Shown one piece after another: positions 48,196 through 62,063 of a stretch of 64,000 bases of DNA. How positions within the stretch are numbered: the first letter of the stretch is position 1; the number at the start of each line of letters is the position of its first letter. The position numbers were made by a program, and so were the translations under genes. The notes beneath the pieces are model-generated. The model was not told the DNA's origin. It saw only the letters and a list, made by a program, of their open reading frames with translations, and did no database searches. The DNA comes from Fratercula arctica (Eukaryota > Chordata > Aves > Charadriiformes > Alcidae): contig CANTUZ010000004.1 in the NCBI GenBank assembly GCA_947846985.1, positions 2,470,927 to 2,534,926 on the forward strand. Reading direction: 5' to 3'.

Positions 48196-50583
48196 CCCCT
48201 GGGGGGGCTGGGGGTGTGTTACGATACAGTGAAGACCAGGAACATAATAAATCCTTGGCTTGAAAATCCTGGCGCTGTGAAGCTGAGTGGCAAAACCTTG
48301 CTGTACCACTAGAGGTTGAAATTAGCAGATGAAAGCAAGAAGTTCAGAGCGAAGGCAACTCATTTTTCTTTAAACTCCTTCCAGTATCTGTAGTTATTAG
48401 CTGTTCAGGCAGCACACAAAGGAGGATTTCCTCTGGAGATAATAAGCACAGTGACATAAATCAAGCGTAGAGAGAGCAAGGAATTTTTTCATTCTGTTTA
48501 TTTCCTGACAAATTAACTCTGAATCGGTTTGCTAAAAATTCATCTGTTAAGCGCTTTTTTAACCCTTTCTCTAGTAACTCTTGGGCCATGTTTGTAAGAC
48601 TGCAACTAAAAGCAATTTTTGCTGTAGCAGCCAAACTCTGTGCATAGGGTGAACTGCTCTTCGAATCCCAGCTTCTGTGTGCTGCTCCCTTCCATTTTTC
48701 TTGTTTATCTTGAAATAGGATATACCTTTTAAAACTAAGAAGGTGCAGAGAAGGGTATGCCCCACTGGAATTTTATCTAGCTTTCCCAGTTTCATTCTGA
48801 TTCTTCTGGGTCTCGTTGTTTAAGGATCAGCGTTCAAGAAGTTTCTAAAGCTGTTACGGTTTTCCAAAATCTCTTGGCTCACTGTTGATTGTAGCCGTGA
48901 CCAAGTGAAGATAATTGAGCTGATGCTCTAGCTGGGAAATTCTTGCTGACCGACACCATCCCAAGGTTGTCCCGCTCCCACAGTTACAGCAGTTCTTGCA
49001 TATTCTGACTATTTGCTCAAGGGATTTCCATTGGGGCCCTTCTGAGAACATTCCACCTGTCAGCACTGGGAGCCCGAAGGTGGTGTGGCACATCCACAGA
49101 CCAGCAGACTATGGAATGGATGGTTTGGCAGGAACCTCTAGTGCCAACATGCCGCAAGAGAGTTCCTTTTATTCGTCTTCTGCTGAATATGCCCTCAGCT
49201 GGATACAGCCGATTACAGTCCTTTATCCTCAGGAACGGTAGGAAGGGACAGTTGAGGCGGCACCCAACTGAGTCGAAAGTAGCGCAATAAACTAGTCACC
49301 TACGGGAGCGATACTCCTTCCGAAGGAAATCCTGAGACTGAGGAGTTTGTCACCTGGTACAGGAGGGACGTCAGAGCAGGTTATCCTAGCAGGGTGGTCA
49401 GCTGAAGGCGAGGTGTTCCGGGACCACTTCCAGCCTCTGTAGGAGGTGGCCTGGGTCTGGGGACAACCACCCAGGGGTCAAAATAGCAGCACAAGTCGTA
49501 CACACTATGAGAAGAAAGACACAGTGTGTGCCTGGAGCAGCTGAGGGGTATGGAGGGCACGCTGCCCTAAGTAAGTGGCTGCCAAGGCCAAGGGATTTAG
49601 AGAGACTGCTGAGAAAGAGATGAAGGTAACCAGCAAGAACTCTATGTGTTCGGGCCTGTGGCCTGGAGAGAAAGCAAAAGAGGCGATATTAATCCTAGGA
49701 AAAAAAAATTACATGGTGAATGTAATGAAGCGCAGCTGGAGTAAGGCCATTGCACCATAACAAGCAGGTGTTCCGCATGCAGGGACTTGACGCGCTGTAC
49801 AAAACTCTGATGGCTCGGGAGAATATAAAGACCCCAAGTGCCATGTCAGCCGAGGAAGAAGTACACTTTGGGAGCAAGGAGAAGGCCTGTTCATCCCTGT
49901 GGGAGGAAATGAAGCGCATCTATTTTAAAGAGACTTGACAGGAAAACTGCATGGGTACAGGTAGCAGGTACAGTGGACTCGCTCTCTGGGCGTGCAGGGG
50001 GCTCGCAGAAAAACAGGAAAATCCAGCGCATAAGGCATTTATAGTATCTGCCTTTCACTGTACGCAATGCCTGATTTTTCTACTGCCGAGTGGAGGGAAA
50101 GAAGAGGCGCTACAGGACTCACAGCCAAATCCCAGTTTGTGGAAAAAGGGAAGGAGGACATGTCTCTTTGCAGCAGACATTTCTGTCTGCGTTATTTAAA
50201 CACCCTTCAGAGGGAAAAAACAGATGATCTTGTGGTTTGGCTTTGTGGTCTGCTTTGGAGACCCAAGCGCTACTCACTGCATGACTTTTGACCGGTCAGT
50301 TAAACCCACAGATGCAAAGGTTAATACTAATTTTCATATCCACCCAGCTTATGTGCACACCAAGTCCAGCACGGGCAAGCAAGCTTGATGAGTTAAAATA
50401 TGTATACGGGCAGCAGCTTCAGAACAAGGATAAATTTACCCTCATGTTAGGTTGGTTGTGAGGCTCAATTAAAATATTTGGTAAAGCATTTGAATATCCC
50501 GAGGGGCTCGAGACACGCAAACTTTTAATAATAATTGCTGCTTGGATTTAGCTGGTCGAGTTCAGCGTAGTGTGGCAGAGTAA

Positions 50584-50637
50584 GTCTAGTTATTCCTGTG
50601 CTTGTGCCGTTCTGTCTAGTTATTCCTGTGCTTGTGC
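50584..50637. repeat. Two-copy tandem duplication, period 30
   Basis: A 24-base word beginning GTCTAGTTATTCC is present identically at 50584-50607 and 50614-50637. The six bases between are CGTTCT. Perfect identity suggests a recent slippage duplication. Confidence 0.9.
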
Positions 50638-53282
50638 TTTGACTCCAACCGTAAGTAACGTATTTATATTTATTGCTAACCTGAGATCTTTAAAATAGCA
50701 AGCAAGTTTTGATCGGCCCAGAGAAGGCAATATTGATGTTGGTTTAAAGGACAAAATACCTTAAAAAAAAAAATGCATTAAAAAGTCCTGTTGTTCTTTT
50801 CCAACCCGATCTCAGACATTTGGTGAGCAGCAGAGCTCTCATCACAGGTCACGTTCATCACGAAAGAGGAAGAGCCTGGAGCATCTCTGCTGCCTGCCCG
50901 TAGGCAGGCTGAGCTTGGGCCATTGGTGGAGAAAACCCTCGCGGAGGCATCCGAGTGCTCATCGAAGCAATGAGGAGCACTTGAGAAATACCATACTGAG
51001 GCTTACTCGGGGCTCAGAAGGACTTCTCTTCTTGGAGGGGACTCCTTTGTTCAAAGACTGGAATGAAACAGACTCTCAGGAAGTGATTTTTCAAAAGCTG
51101 CAAAGAAAGTTCCGCTCTGTTTTCGTTGTCTAGAGGCACAGTTTGCAAAACAATATCGTGGAACGTTGGGAAAAGCAACAGAAGGAAATGAGGAGAATCC
51201 TAAAAAATAGTTTATGGTGAAATCACCTGACAAGACTTTGCCCAGCTTCCTGGGAGTAAGTGCTCATCAAATAAAAATGATCAGCGCATAGGAATTCTTA
51301 AAGAGGAATGAAAGGGGTTTGAGCACTGAACTGTCTTTGACCTCTCTGAAAACCAAACAATCCAAAATCACGCGTTATTTTTGCAAATCTTATCCTTTTT
51401 CTGTGCAGTGAATCAATCAATGGAATGCTAATTTTCCAAGTAAGTAGTGTGGAAGTCAGTACATAGAAATTACAAGACTGTTCTACCTTTTTAAGTACAT
51501 TAGCTATGCTTGTTGTTACAGGCAATAATGAATTGCCCTTTGAAAAAATAATGATCCGGTATTCCTGAAGTATGTGGCAAAGGAAAAAAGAAACTAGATG
51601 CAGGCTCCTTCATTTCTTTCAGCTTCAAATGTAGATTTCCACTGCAGCTGGATAGACGAACCCGAGCTTCAGTTTCACAAGCAGAATTCAGCTGTTCCAT
51701 GCATGAAACTGAAGCTGAACTGTTGTCCTGGCATGGAACGGGAAGAAGCATCTGGCCAGTAAGAGAGGAGAGCAGCAAGCATGCCCCCTTTCCAAAGTAC
51801 TCTACGTTGGCTTACTTTTTCCAAAACAGATGAGAAAAAAAAAAGCAACATAAATTTCCTGTCGAAATACTGGTCAGCTTTAGGAAAAAAACAAAGTTTA
51901 ACAATAAAATAAAATAGCTTGCACACTAAGTGTCTCAGATACCTAAATCCATTTTTTAATAACGATAACGAAGAGCAACCATGGCTGCATGTAGCATGCA
52001 CAGGCAACAAATTGTGTAATCTGTTCCATCTGTTTTAAATCAATTGTCAGTTTTAGTGCTCTCCCTTATCAGAAGACATCGCCTGTCCTGCAGGGAGAGG
52101 CAGTCTCTCAGGTATGTAGCCGCTTGGTTTTTACTGTAAGTCTGTGGAATCACATGGTAAAAGAAGTCCGTTGACGTTAGAAATCACCTTAAGCTGAATC
52201 ACAGGAGAGCCAGATCAAGTGTAACGTCTCCACGGCCTCTTAGGACTTCGTAGCTGTTACCACACTGCTTTCTGACAGTCTCTCGCAACTTCTTCCTAAC
52301 AGCAGGAATATAAATTATTTACTAGGGAAACAAACCCAGCTAGTTGAGCTGAAGAAGATTCCCTTACTATCTGCTCTCACCACAGAGCTTCTTGAAACAC
52401 TGAGACGCGCTTCTGATTTCATCCAGAACAGTGAAATATGTGCTTACATTTAGCAAATGAAGTGCCTCTTTCGCGTTCAGTGATTAATTCTGAGAGAACT
52501 GCAGGCACTAAATTAACCTTTTTACCTGATTTATTTTTTACTAAATAAACGGCCCCATCATGTAATTTTCTCAACCAGAACAGATATTTTCTGCACTTGG
52601 CTTTACTATTTGGAAAATGTTCTGATCGATTCCGTTCAACTTGGTAATAGTAAAACCTTCAGACTGTGTCCCTCACCCTAGGGATCACACCTGCAAATCA
52701 ATCGTTCTTCCTAAAAAAAGAGATGACTAGTGAGAAACGCACGTTGCAACATGCGAGAACGCCAACAGCGGATAGAAATGTATCTCCTCCTCTACAGCAT
52801 TTCCTATTTTACCCTTTCAGTATTGGCAGCCTGAATGATATAGTGGAACAACTAGCTGATAGTAATATTTCATGCGCATTTCTCCTTAATTTTCTTTCAT
52901 ATCTATGATCTGTGTGCCTGAATGCAAATTACTATAGGGAAAAAAAGTCCGTCTTAGTTTAACTGTCTGTATCCAAACCTTTTTGACCTGCCCTTCTAAA
53001 GGATAAAATGGTGCCCTATTTCTGAAAAAACTCTTTTCAAATAGTCATCATCTGCCATTAAGTTTAATTCTTGTGTAATTTGATTTGAAAAGGTGTGGTT
53101 TTTTGAATCGCTTTCTAAACTACAGTATAATTTCTTATGGCCTTTCTTAATAGTGCTAGAAGCAGAATAGTGGTAATACGGCAGTACAGGAGAAGCAGAA
53201 AATGACCTACTTTCACAATCCAAGATCAATAAGTAAATGGGCATTATGGGCATTATAAACGCAGAGGTGTTAACTGCAATAA

Positions 53283-53390
53283 ATAGTCATAAAATTGAAG
53301 AATTACTGAGGTTGGAAGGGACCTCTGGAGGTTTTCTAGGCCAAGCTCCTGCTCAGAGCAGGGCTAATTTCAAAGGTAAATGAGGTTGAA
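53283..53390 (-). mobile_element. CR1 LINE 3' tail fragment, minus orientation
   Basis: GGTTGGAAGGGACCTCTGGAGG followed by a degraded TCATCTAGTCCAA-like part and CTCCTGCTCAGAGCAGGG is the reverse complement of the CR1 3' terminus. The AAAATTGAAGAATTACTG at the front corresponds to the terminal ATTC-rich tail. It is a non-coding remnant between CCNI and CCNG2. Confidence 0.9.
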
Positions 53391-56300
53391 TAGCGTTCTG
53401 CATAACAAAGACGATGGGTAAGTGCATGGGAACAGACATCAAGGTAAACAAAGGCAGCGACAGCTGCATGCTCTTGAGCGTACCTACTCCAAAAAGGCCT
53501 TCAGCTAAATCAACTTTATCGTGGTCTTCAGGAAGGGAGAAAATGTGAGTAACAACACCTTAGAAATTCATTCTTTCTGGCTCATTTAATACAGGTTTTC
53601 TTATGTTTTTACCTTCCAGAACATAAAAATTCCTTTCTTTTCTCCATGTGACTACTTAAAGGCAGTTCACGTTAATTACCTGACTGTGGTTATGCTTCAC
53701 TGTAGACATAATTTTTTTTATAATTGGATATTTTATGTCCTAGAGAGTTCTTATCAGCACCGTAGGAGTTTATAATCTTGCAAAATGTATAGTATTTCTG
53801 TGACATCTGTATACATGCCTTTTTAAATGGATAATTTGCTGCCCAAGTCATATAGTGACTTGTACTTTTCTGTGTGGGTCAGGATCGTGTTCGCTGACGC
53901 TCTTTTGGATAGAAGAAAGGTTGCAGCAAAACTGGATACAGCAATCCTCGTTTCCTGTCCTCGCTCCCGAATCCTTGCTGCTAAAGCCTGGCTTTTCTTC
54001 CATTGAAGGAGATGGGATCTTTGCCACGGACTGCAGCGACAGCAGGAGAGCAGACACTGATTAGGCAAGGTGTTGGAGGATTTTCTGCACGCTCTGTAAG
54101 TATTTAGGGAACCGTGTGATATGTGATCCTAAATACAAGGTTAGGCAGTTTGAGCTCTTGAGTAAGACCCAGATATTTCCAGACAGGCAGAGCTACCTAC
54201 TGACAGTACATCTGAGAAAGTACATCTGAATTATTTCTTCCAGCAAGTATCAAGAGCATGTTAGTGAAATATGCCTGGATATGGCAGCTTAAGATAGAAC
54301 TATGCTGGAAATGTTTCTGCAGCTGTTACTTGGAAAACATCCATGGTACTGCGCACGGAAATTTGTACATCTCTGTTCACACTAGCCCAGAGCAATTAAT
54401 CTTGTGAAAGAAAGTATAAATTATTATTGGGAAATATGAGAAGGACATTATGCACCAATGGACGTGAAATGACTGAAGGTGGTTATTGTTTGGAAAGAAA
54501 GGGAAAAAATGGAGTATTCCATTTCTGGCACAGGAAATAGAGTAAGATCAACAGACTCTGCCAGACTTCCAGAACTCTAACTGCTACTTATTTGAGTAAA
54601 GATAACCAAGCCACTAGACTTGAGGGGTGAAATTTTTTACACTTAGTTGGAAGAAAACTTCTGTCTGTGATAATTTGTGACAGTCTGTGTTTGTATAGTC
54701 TGGTAAGGGGAAGAATATACATGCTGACATGATTTCTTATTTACAGTTAATGGTTATCGCTATGCAAAGTACAAAAGACATTGCCCCAAAGAACTCAATT
54801 TTAGCAGAAGACATACAAAACGGTAAATTTAAGAAACCCTGTGAAAGGCCAATGAGATGTATTTTGTTCACAGCACACTAGATAATTAAGGGATTTTTCA
54901 TGTCTTGAGGCTTTCAAATTAAGCCTGGGTCGTTAGAAGGTAGGCTTACTGAAATGTAATGGCCTGTTGCATTCAAGAACTCAGACCGGATAATCTGAAA
55001 AGCGAGTGTGTAAAGAATTGAGAATGTCTTTGGTAAAACAGCAGAGAGCGGCATGATGAGAAATGACGGGGGATATCTGACTGGTGGCCAGAGATTTGTC
55101 ACCGCCTGCTACCGAGGCAGGGTTTCTGCTAAGAGCCCATGAGGTGTAAGTTGCAGTGTGTGACCCGTCGTGTCATCTCCCAGTAGCCACGTATGAGCTC
55201 TGTGATACAGAAATCTATATTTTGCAATTTTACCTATTTTCTCTCACGATACTTGCACTGCGTGATTAAAAAACAGAAATCAAGATGGAAGTATCTTCCT
55301 ATTGTTTCGTGGGTGCTTTGTGTAAAGGGTCTTTCGGCCTCTTAGTGTTCAATCCAAATGACATAAAATGGATTTGTGCCATGTAAGATCTGAAAATAAA
55401 TTTAAAATATCCATTCCCAGTCCTCGTAACTGAATGCCTCCTAGCAAATCATTTTACTCAACAGCTGCCTGGTTCTACAGTCAGAAAGGTGACTGCTTTT
55501 TTTTTCTCGGTTTAACTTTTAATGACTAATTTAAATTCCATTTATGCAGAATCCCTATGATTTTGAAAATGCCTTCTGAAATTATGCACAACTACCTTTC
55601 TAAAAAAATACTTTAAAAAGCCTTAAGTACAACATTGCCTAGAATTATCTTGTCAATTTAATAAAAGAAACCACTTGAAATAAGTGACAAAAATATACAG
55701 TGAATGAAACGCACCTTCCAGTAACAAATTGTTACTAAAAGAGACCTTTAAGCAAACTGCTAGTTACGGGGTCATGCTTAGACAAGCACAAGGTTATTGA
55801 AACATACAGCTTCCTTTCAGACGATTTAACTTGCGCTGAAGGCAAATTATTGCCATAAAAGCACTGAAGCACGTTGCTCAGGCATTTGCTGTAATTCTGT
55901 TGGCTTCTAAAAGATTACCCTCGCTTCACAACAATGTCGGTGGGATCAGAATTGGGTCTGCGTCTTCAGCTGCTGTTACAAATACTGCCTGCAATGTCTT
56001 CCTGCAGAAAATTGATATTTGCATCTGATATTATTATCTGAAAAAGACAGGAAGCAATATTTTAATAGACTTGAAGATGCAATATAGATTTCTGACAATA
56101 GCTGCAATGGAAGTCAGCGAGACTGAAACAGCTCACAAAGGAGCTGCAAGGGGACTAATACAAAGGGAACCTACCCAACACAGAAATCATGAATAATAAT
56201 TGTATTCACTGGGTAAGTGATGAAATATGTCACAGATTTGGAGCCTTTCCTCGTTCCTTCCTTTTTTCTCAGCGCACAGAGAGTGGAATTTCAACAATGT

Positions 56301-57648
56301 GGGGCAACAGCAACCCGTGAGCAACGAAACTGCAAATATTCTTGACGTGGCACTGGTGAAGTCATTCACGGGTACCTTCCCCTTCTCACCCTCTTTACGT
56401 GAGGGTTGCATGGGTGGGGGGATCTAGTTCGCTCTTCCTCTTCTTGTGCCGAAGCTGTTTTCCAAGGCCTCCGAAATGAGATTTGGTGACGTTACAGAAC
56501 TAGGTTGCATTGGGAACTGTGCTTGCAAGCTTGGCAGTTAGCTCCTTAACGCCACTCTAGATCTTTTCAGCTCTGTGTAGAGAGAGGTCTTCGTGACAGC
56601 ACAGGCGGAGAATCAGGCTCGCCCAAGAATGTTGTTCACTCTTGGCCATTTGCTCACGCTCTCTCAGTATCGGGGATCACAGATTTCTGTGACTACCAGC
56701 ATAGCTTATGTGGGCTTGCTCAGAGCCGTGAAATTATAGGCAGGGGCTTATCCACGGTGTTATTCCTGGAGCAAAATCCTTTTGCAGCAGTGAAAATTAT
56801 CAGGGAAGATTTGGAATTTCCTTAATGAATCAAGATTTTAGCACTACAAGCAATTCAATTTTTAGCTGTGTTTTAAAAGTTTCATGCCAGCTACCGTACA
56901 GGGAATAAGAACATTTTCTAGGAAAGTTTTGTTTTCCAGTAGATTTTTTGATCTCTCTCTTCCAGTAACCTCTCCTCGGGAGTCAGAAGTGAGGTTTCTC
57001 TGTTGTCAGAGGGGATTCAGAAATGCCTCCTGAGACAGTTTAATGTCAAAATTACCACTGATGAAAACAGATTAGATGGGTGAGGAGGAGAATGCTGCAT
57101 TAAAACAGCATAAACTGGATGAAAACAGACCAAATGTTAATTGAGGCAGTGAAAATGGAGGTCTGAAGTAGTTCCCTTCAGCTCTTCTCATCAACATTTC
57201 ATCTCTAGAAGTCTGATGCTGCTCCCTCGGTGGTTAGCTGTAGTTTGGCCACCTTTGTACCAAGAAGTTTTGCAATTTAAGTTATAAAGACACACTTCCT
57301 CTTCTCCCAGGACTTTGATGCAGCTGTGCTGGTATAGTGGTGCTTAACACCTATATAATGGTATAATTATGGTAGCTTTTTTTTTCAGTAAACAAACTAT
57401 GTGGTAGCAGTACATGGCAGCTTTATAGCAGCTGAAATGCATACATAATTTTATGTAAATATCTATAATATGTACAAGAACGATAGAGGCTTTCTTTAAA
57501 TATACACTGGAGTTCTAGGGTATGTATAACCAGCCTGTATATAACCAGGGTTCTTTCCATCTAGCCTGTCCCAAAAATGCAAGCTGCTTGGCTGAAGGTG
57601 CCCTGCAGTCAGCTGCGTGTGGCAGGCCTCGCGACTTAATGAAGATCT

Positions 57649-57667
57649 CAACAAACAAACAAACAAA
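57649..57667. repeat. (CAAA)n tetranucleotide microsatellite
   Basis: About four and a half units of CAAA, intergenic. Confidence 0.85.
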
Positions 57668-60600
57668 CGGCTCTTCCAGGCTCAGTGTCTGGATGCGTCG
57701 GAAAAGCGTTTCTGGATGCCCATCAGAAAAAAAAAACAGGTAACCGTTGCCTTTGCAAAACAAAGCAATACACCTAAACAGCACAGCTGTGCTGTTACAC
57801 ATTTTCATGTGTAGGCTAACTTGCGTTTCCCTTTGTGGTGAGCTTCCTCTTGTCATGGAAATTCCTCTCACCTACCCATGAATGCTGTTAGATGCTATTT
57901 CTGCACTGGTTTGCCATATGTTGCAGCAGCAAGACAAAAATCACAATCTCTAACAGTTTACAGTCTGTCCTAAACTTATTAAGTTTCCATTGATTTGTGT
58001 TTGGGTCTTGTCGGCTCAAAATAGTTTCTGCTAAGTATAGCTCCCTTCTCCTGAGCAAACAAGATGGGTTTCTTTTTTCTGCACCCTCCCTTCCTAATTT
58101 CCACAGCTATTTTGAACGCGGGGTGTGGTCACTGAGACAGACATACCCGCGCTGCCATTGCTTGTCTCTAGCTTTGTTCGTGTTGCCAGTGAACCCTTTC
58201 CGCAACACCAGCCTCACAGTAATCCTCGATCAACAAGCTTTGCTCTCCTCCTGTCTTTTAGGAAGCACATAATAAATCTGAATGAATTCATTTATTTATG
58301 AATTCTGAACTTGACCAACTTCCACGAACACAAGGTGAAGAGTGTGAAATTACACTCCTCGGTACTGCAGACAGGAGCTGTTACCAGTGGGGACGTTTAC
58401 TCCTATGGCTACTAGAGGATCAAATGCCACTCGCCTTTAGGGGCTTCTCTCAGGGGAACAAGTTTTAAATTCTGGCAGATCTATGAATCATTTCATTTCA
58501 TAGACTGGTTCCCTCATAAAGGGCCTAGTGAGGGGAAGACTACGCAAAGGCTTCGGTTCTCAAAGCTTTTATCACCAGGCGCTGGTCTCTCTGCCTCCAA
58601 AAGCAACAGAATCGACAAAATATTTCTCAGATACATATATATGTGTCTACACATATACATATGTACGTAGCCTTTATATGTGTTTTCTAATATGTATATT
58701 TCTGTAGAAAAATAAAATGTACACACTGAAGTTATTTGCTTAAAGAACCTATTTTTCCTCCTCTCAGTTAAACGGAAAATACCCAACTGTCAAATCATCC
58801 CATTTAATTCAAGCAGATTATTTTTTTTTCATATGATGCCTCTAAGGAGTTACGAAAGAATAAGCAGCTCTCAAGGGGGGAAAGGATTCTAGAGTTAATC
58901 GCATTTGACACAGACTCTCTTGATGTTTGATACTTTACGCATATTCTCAAATGAGCTTGAATTACGTTTGAAGAAAATGCTAATTCACGCATGAGCTGTT
59001 GTCTCTTCCGTCACAGCAGAAAACAAGGATGTTGGCCAAACTAGACAGACTTTTTTCCCCCCAGAATTAGGTGTTAAGCCCCTAATCACTATATAGCAGC
59101 AGTCTGGTTTTACAGGAAGAGTAGTCACAACTCTGTGACTTTCTGCCTTCCAGTTTTGAAGACTGCTGCTTTCCCCGTGCCGCTGTCCTCCATACCAGTA
59201 TAATGGGATAGCAGTGGGGCACTTAGATTAATTACTGGCTGTAAATCCTGTGGAGCTCTTTGGTTAAGTGGTTCAGAGGAAACTATTGTTCTAAGTGACC
59301 CCTATTGTTCTTACCTGGGTGTCCAGCTGCCGAGCAAGCAGACTGCTTGTGTCTAGAGTGTTAATTACCGCTTGTCCCTTAATCATGAAGGTTTGTAATC
59401 CTATTTCAGTTTGGAAATCCACATGCCACAAGGCCCAATTAACATCTCTGATGTCATCACCTGCTAGTCGATACACAGCTATTAGCCATCCATAACTATT
59501 GCCAATGAATTGCTGTGCAGACGTGCCAGGACAAGTTTTGCCAAGCCATACTGGAAGGCAGTTTAGCAAGGCTAGTTAAAATAATACCTGTTTAATTTGA
59601 TGGCATTGGAAAGTCTCACATCACAACACAGTTTTATTTAGTTTAAAATTTGTCTTTCAGACGTTAATGCCTCAGTGTAAATCTTTGCTTTTATTAGGAT
59701 CCCAAAAGATTTCAGATGGGTTTTCCTCCAGTTTTCATTCCTGTTTTTGTTGATTTCACGTCAGCCTTCCGGTTCAGTGTAACTCAAAAATTCCCCTCCC
59801 AAAGGCTGTCGTCACTGTTTCTAAACAATGAGTGCTACAGCATCTGTAGCTAAGGAATGTATAACTTTATTTTCACTTACTGCATCTTTAGGTTTCCAAA
59901 GAATGTCAGGAAGGAATTGCTACTCTGTAAAGCACAGCATGTTACAGAATAGATAAATTGTGTTTTCTCACAATGCTGGAAACACTTCTCATTTCTCTCC
60001 CCGCATACACACTTCCCTTGATCACAAATAAACGCCACATTGAAAGAAGAAAATTATTCCTTGCATAAGTTGGGGGAAAAAAAAAAAACCAAACAGATTT
60101 TATTTCTGGACCTTACCATGACTCCTCCTTTGCCCACAACACTTGAGTGTTCGGCCAGGTCCAGACAGCAGAGACAGCCGACTAATTTTCCGTGTTCATA
60201 ATCCCAAAGCTGATGAGTGCTTCACTTAAAGTAAGGCTCCTTGGGTTTTTTTGTTTTTTTTTTTCCCTTGATCCTACTCAGCTCTTTGCAACAGATCAGT
60301 TAATTACAGAGGAACAAAGGGGAGGCAGGGATCCTTCTCTCTTAATGTAGAAAATGAGCCCTTCTGCTGCAGGGCTGCAGAGAAAGCGCTGTTGAGCCAT
60401 GCTCTTATAGCAGATTTTCCCCCCTCAAATTACCTGATGTATGAGTGATAATTTTGCACAGTGCTCTATTAGGTTTAAATTAGTAAAGGGAAAGCAATGT
60501 ATGTGTTTAAGTAGGTGTCGGAACTAGCATTTTTAGAATTGTTGTGCTATGTGTTTACAAAGTGAATCTTTTTTGCCGTTTAGGTAAACTGAAACGTATG

Positions 60601-62063
60601 TTCCACTATGTGGCTTAATACAGCAGTCGGGGAGGAAGAACATCCATACTCCATCTCTGTGATGGCAAGATACGCTTCAGAATGTGGGGAAAAAAAAAAA
60701 AAAAAAAAGCGGCGATTGCCAAGGGCATTTGGATAACAGAGGCCGGAGCTCAGAGCCTCATCCTGTAAACGTCACCTAGAGGACGCCACCGCAAGGAGTC
60801 AGTTTGAAGTCAACTCCATTAAGAGTAAACAGCGTTGTTCAAACTGGAGCAGATCCACAACTCTTAATTCAGAGCCTAAAACTACTTTTATACCACAAAA
60901 AAAAATAATCAGTCGCCATGCTAGTTCATTCACCTTGCAGAGATGTAGGGTTTAAGGGTGCTCAGATAGATTTGATGGTACCTACAAGAGCGCTGGCCCG
61001 TGTCAGGAATATCCCGAGGAAAAGTTATGCATGTTTATGGGAATCTAAGAGCGCTTGTCATCAAAATAAACTTGAAGAAATTGTTGGCCGTCGTCACTGG
61101 CATAGCAGACAGGAACTGTGCCTAGAAATAGAGACTGGCATAGCAACATTGCTGACTGTTTTGTAGAGAAGGCGGCTTATTTTTCCAGACTGCGACATTT
61201 AATAAACATTTTCTGTTTGTTGAAACAGCGAAACCTCACTAGATCAAACTAAATGCTAATCTGCTGGAGTCGCCACCACAGACTTTTGTCTCCGGTATGT
61301 ACACATCACAAGTCACTGTGGTTTCATTGGTTTTGTCCTATGACATTTGTTCCTTTGTGTTTGCCCGTGAAAAATAGACAGAACGTGGAATGTGTTGAAA
61401 CAGCCCCACAAATCCTCCAGACGATGATGTGTTTGGCGAGATCCCGTTATATATTGTCATGAGGGCTCCGTTAAACTGCAGGCCGAGAAGCCCTTTGATG
61501 CGAGCTCTGACGAGCAATCTGCTGGGGGTTCCGCAGGCGGCTGCCAGCTCCTCGCCCGTTAGCCCTCTTCTGCCTGAATCCCCGCACCTTGGATTCACAC
61601 ACCATGCAAATGGACTGCGATTATGGAAAGAAGCTTGGAAGCTCACATCCTAAAAACTCTGGAAAACCAGATTGTCAATAAACCTGACTCTGGAAGCTGT
61701 CCAAACGAAGCTTTCAAAGTTTGAAGCTTTTAAGTGAGGTTTTGAACCCCAGATGGGCGTCCTGAACACAGCAACAGCATGGGGGTGCGGGGGGGGGGTG
61801 TGTCCCACACTGACACCCGGGGAGCTGAGCTACCTCCGGCCGCCCCCCTCGGGGCAGCAGGTCAGCCTTTGCCTTTATCCTTTAATTACCAAGAGGGAGA
61901 GAGCTGTGGGGACTGCGCGGTGTTTGCCGCCAGCTCTCGCTGTGGAGCCGGGGGACCGTTGGGGTCCGGGCGTTGGCACCCGCCGCCGCCGTCGCCTCAC
62001 GGGGCTCTCTCACGGTTGCTAAGGCGCGCGGCCGTAGGCGGGGCAGAGGTACAACCCGCCCGG

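Larger units (their letters stand above)
47761..61949. other. Intergenic region between CCNI and CCNG2 (divergent promoters)
   Basis: About 14 kb, mostly A/T-rich, between two CpG-island promoters that fire in opposite directions. Recognised contents are a T run of 26 (48170-48195), a 30-base-period tandem duplication (50584-50637), a hairpin (51665-51716), an inverted CR1 tail (53283-53390), a (CAAA)n tract (57649-57667) and two GTAAACA motifs (60552, 60825). I see no protein-coding gene. Two stretches look slightly more coding-like than the rest (about 49000-49240 and 49750-49938) but match nothing I know. Confidence 0.5.
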
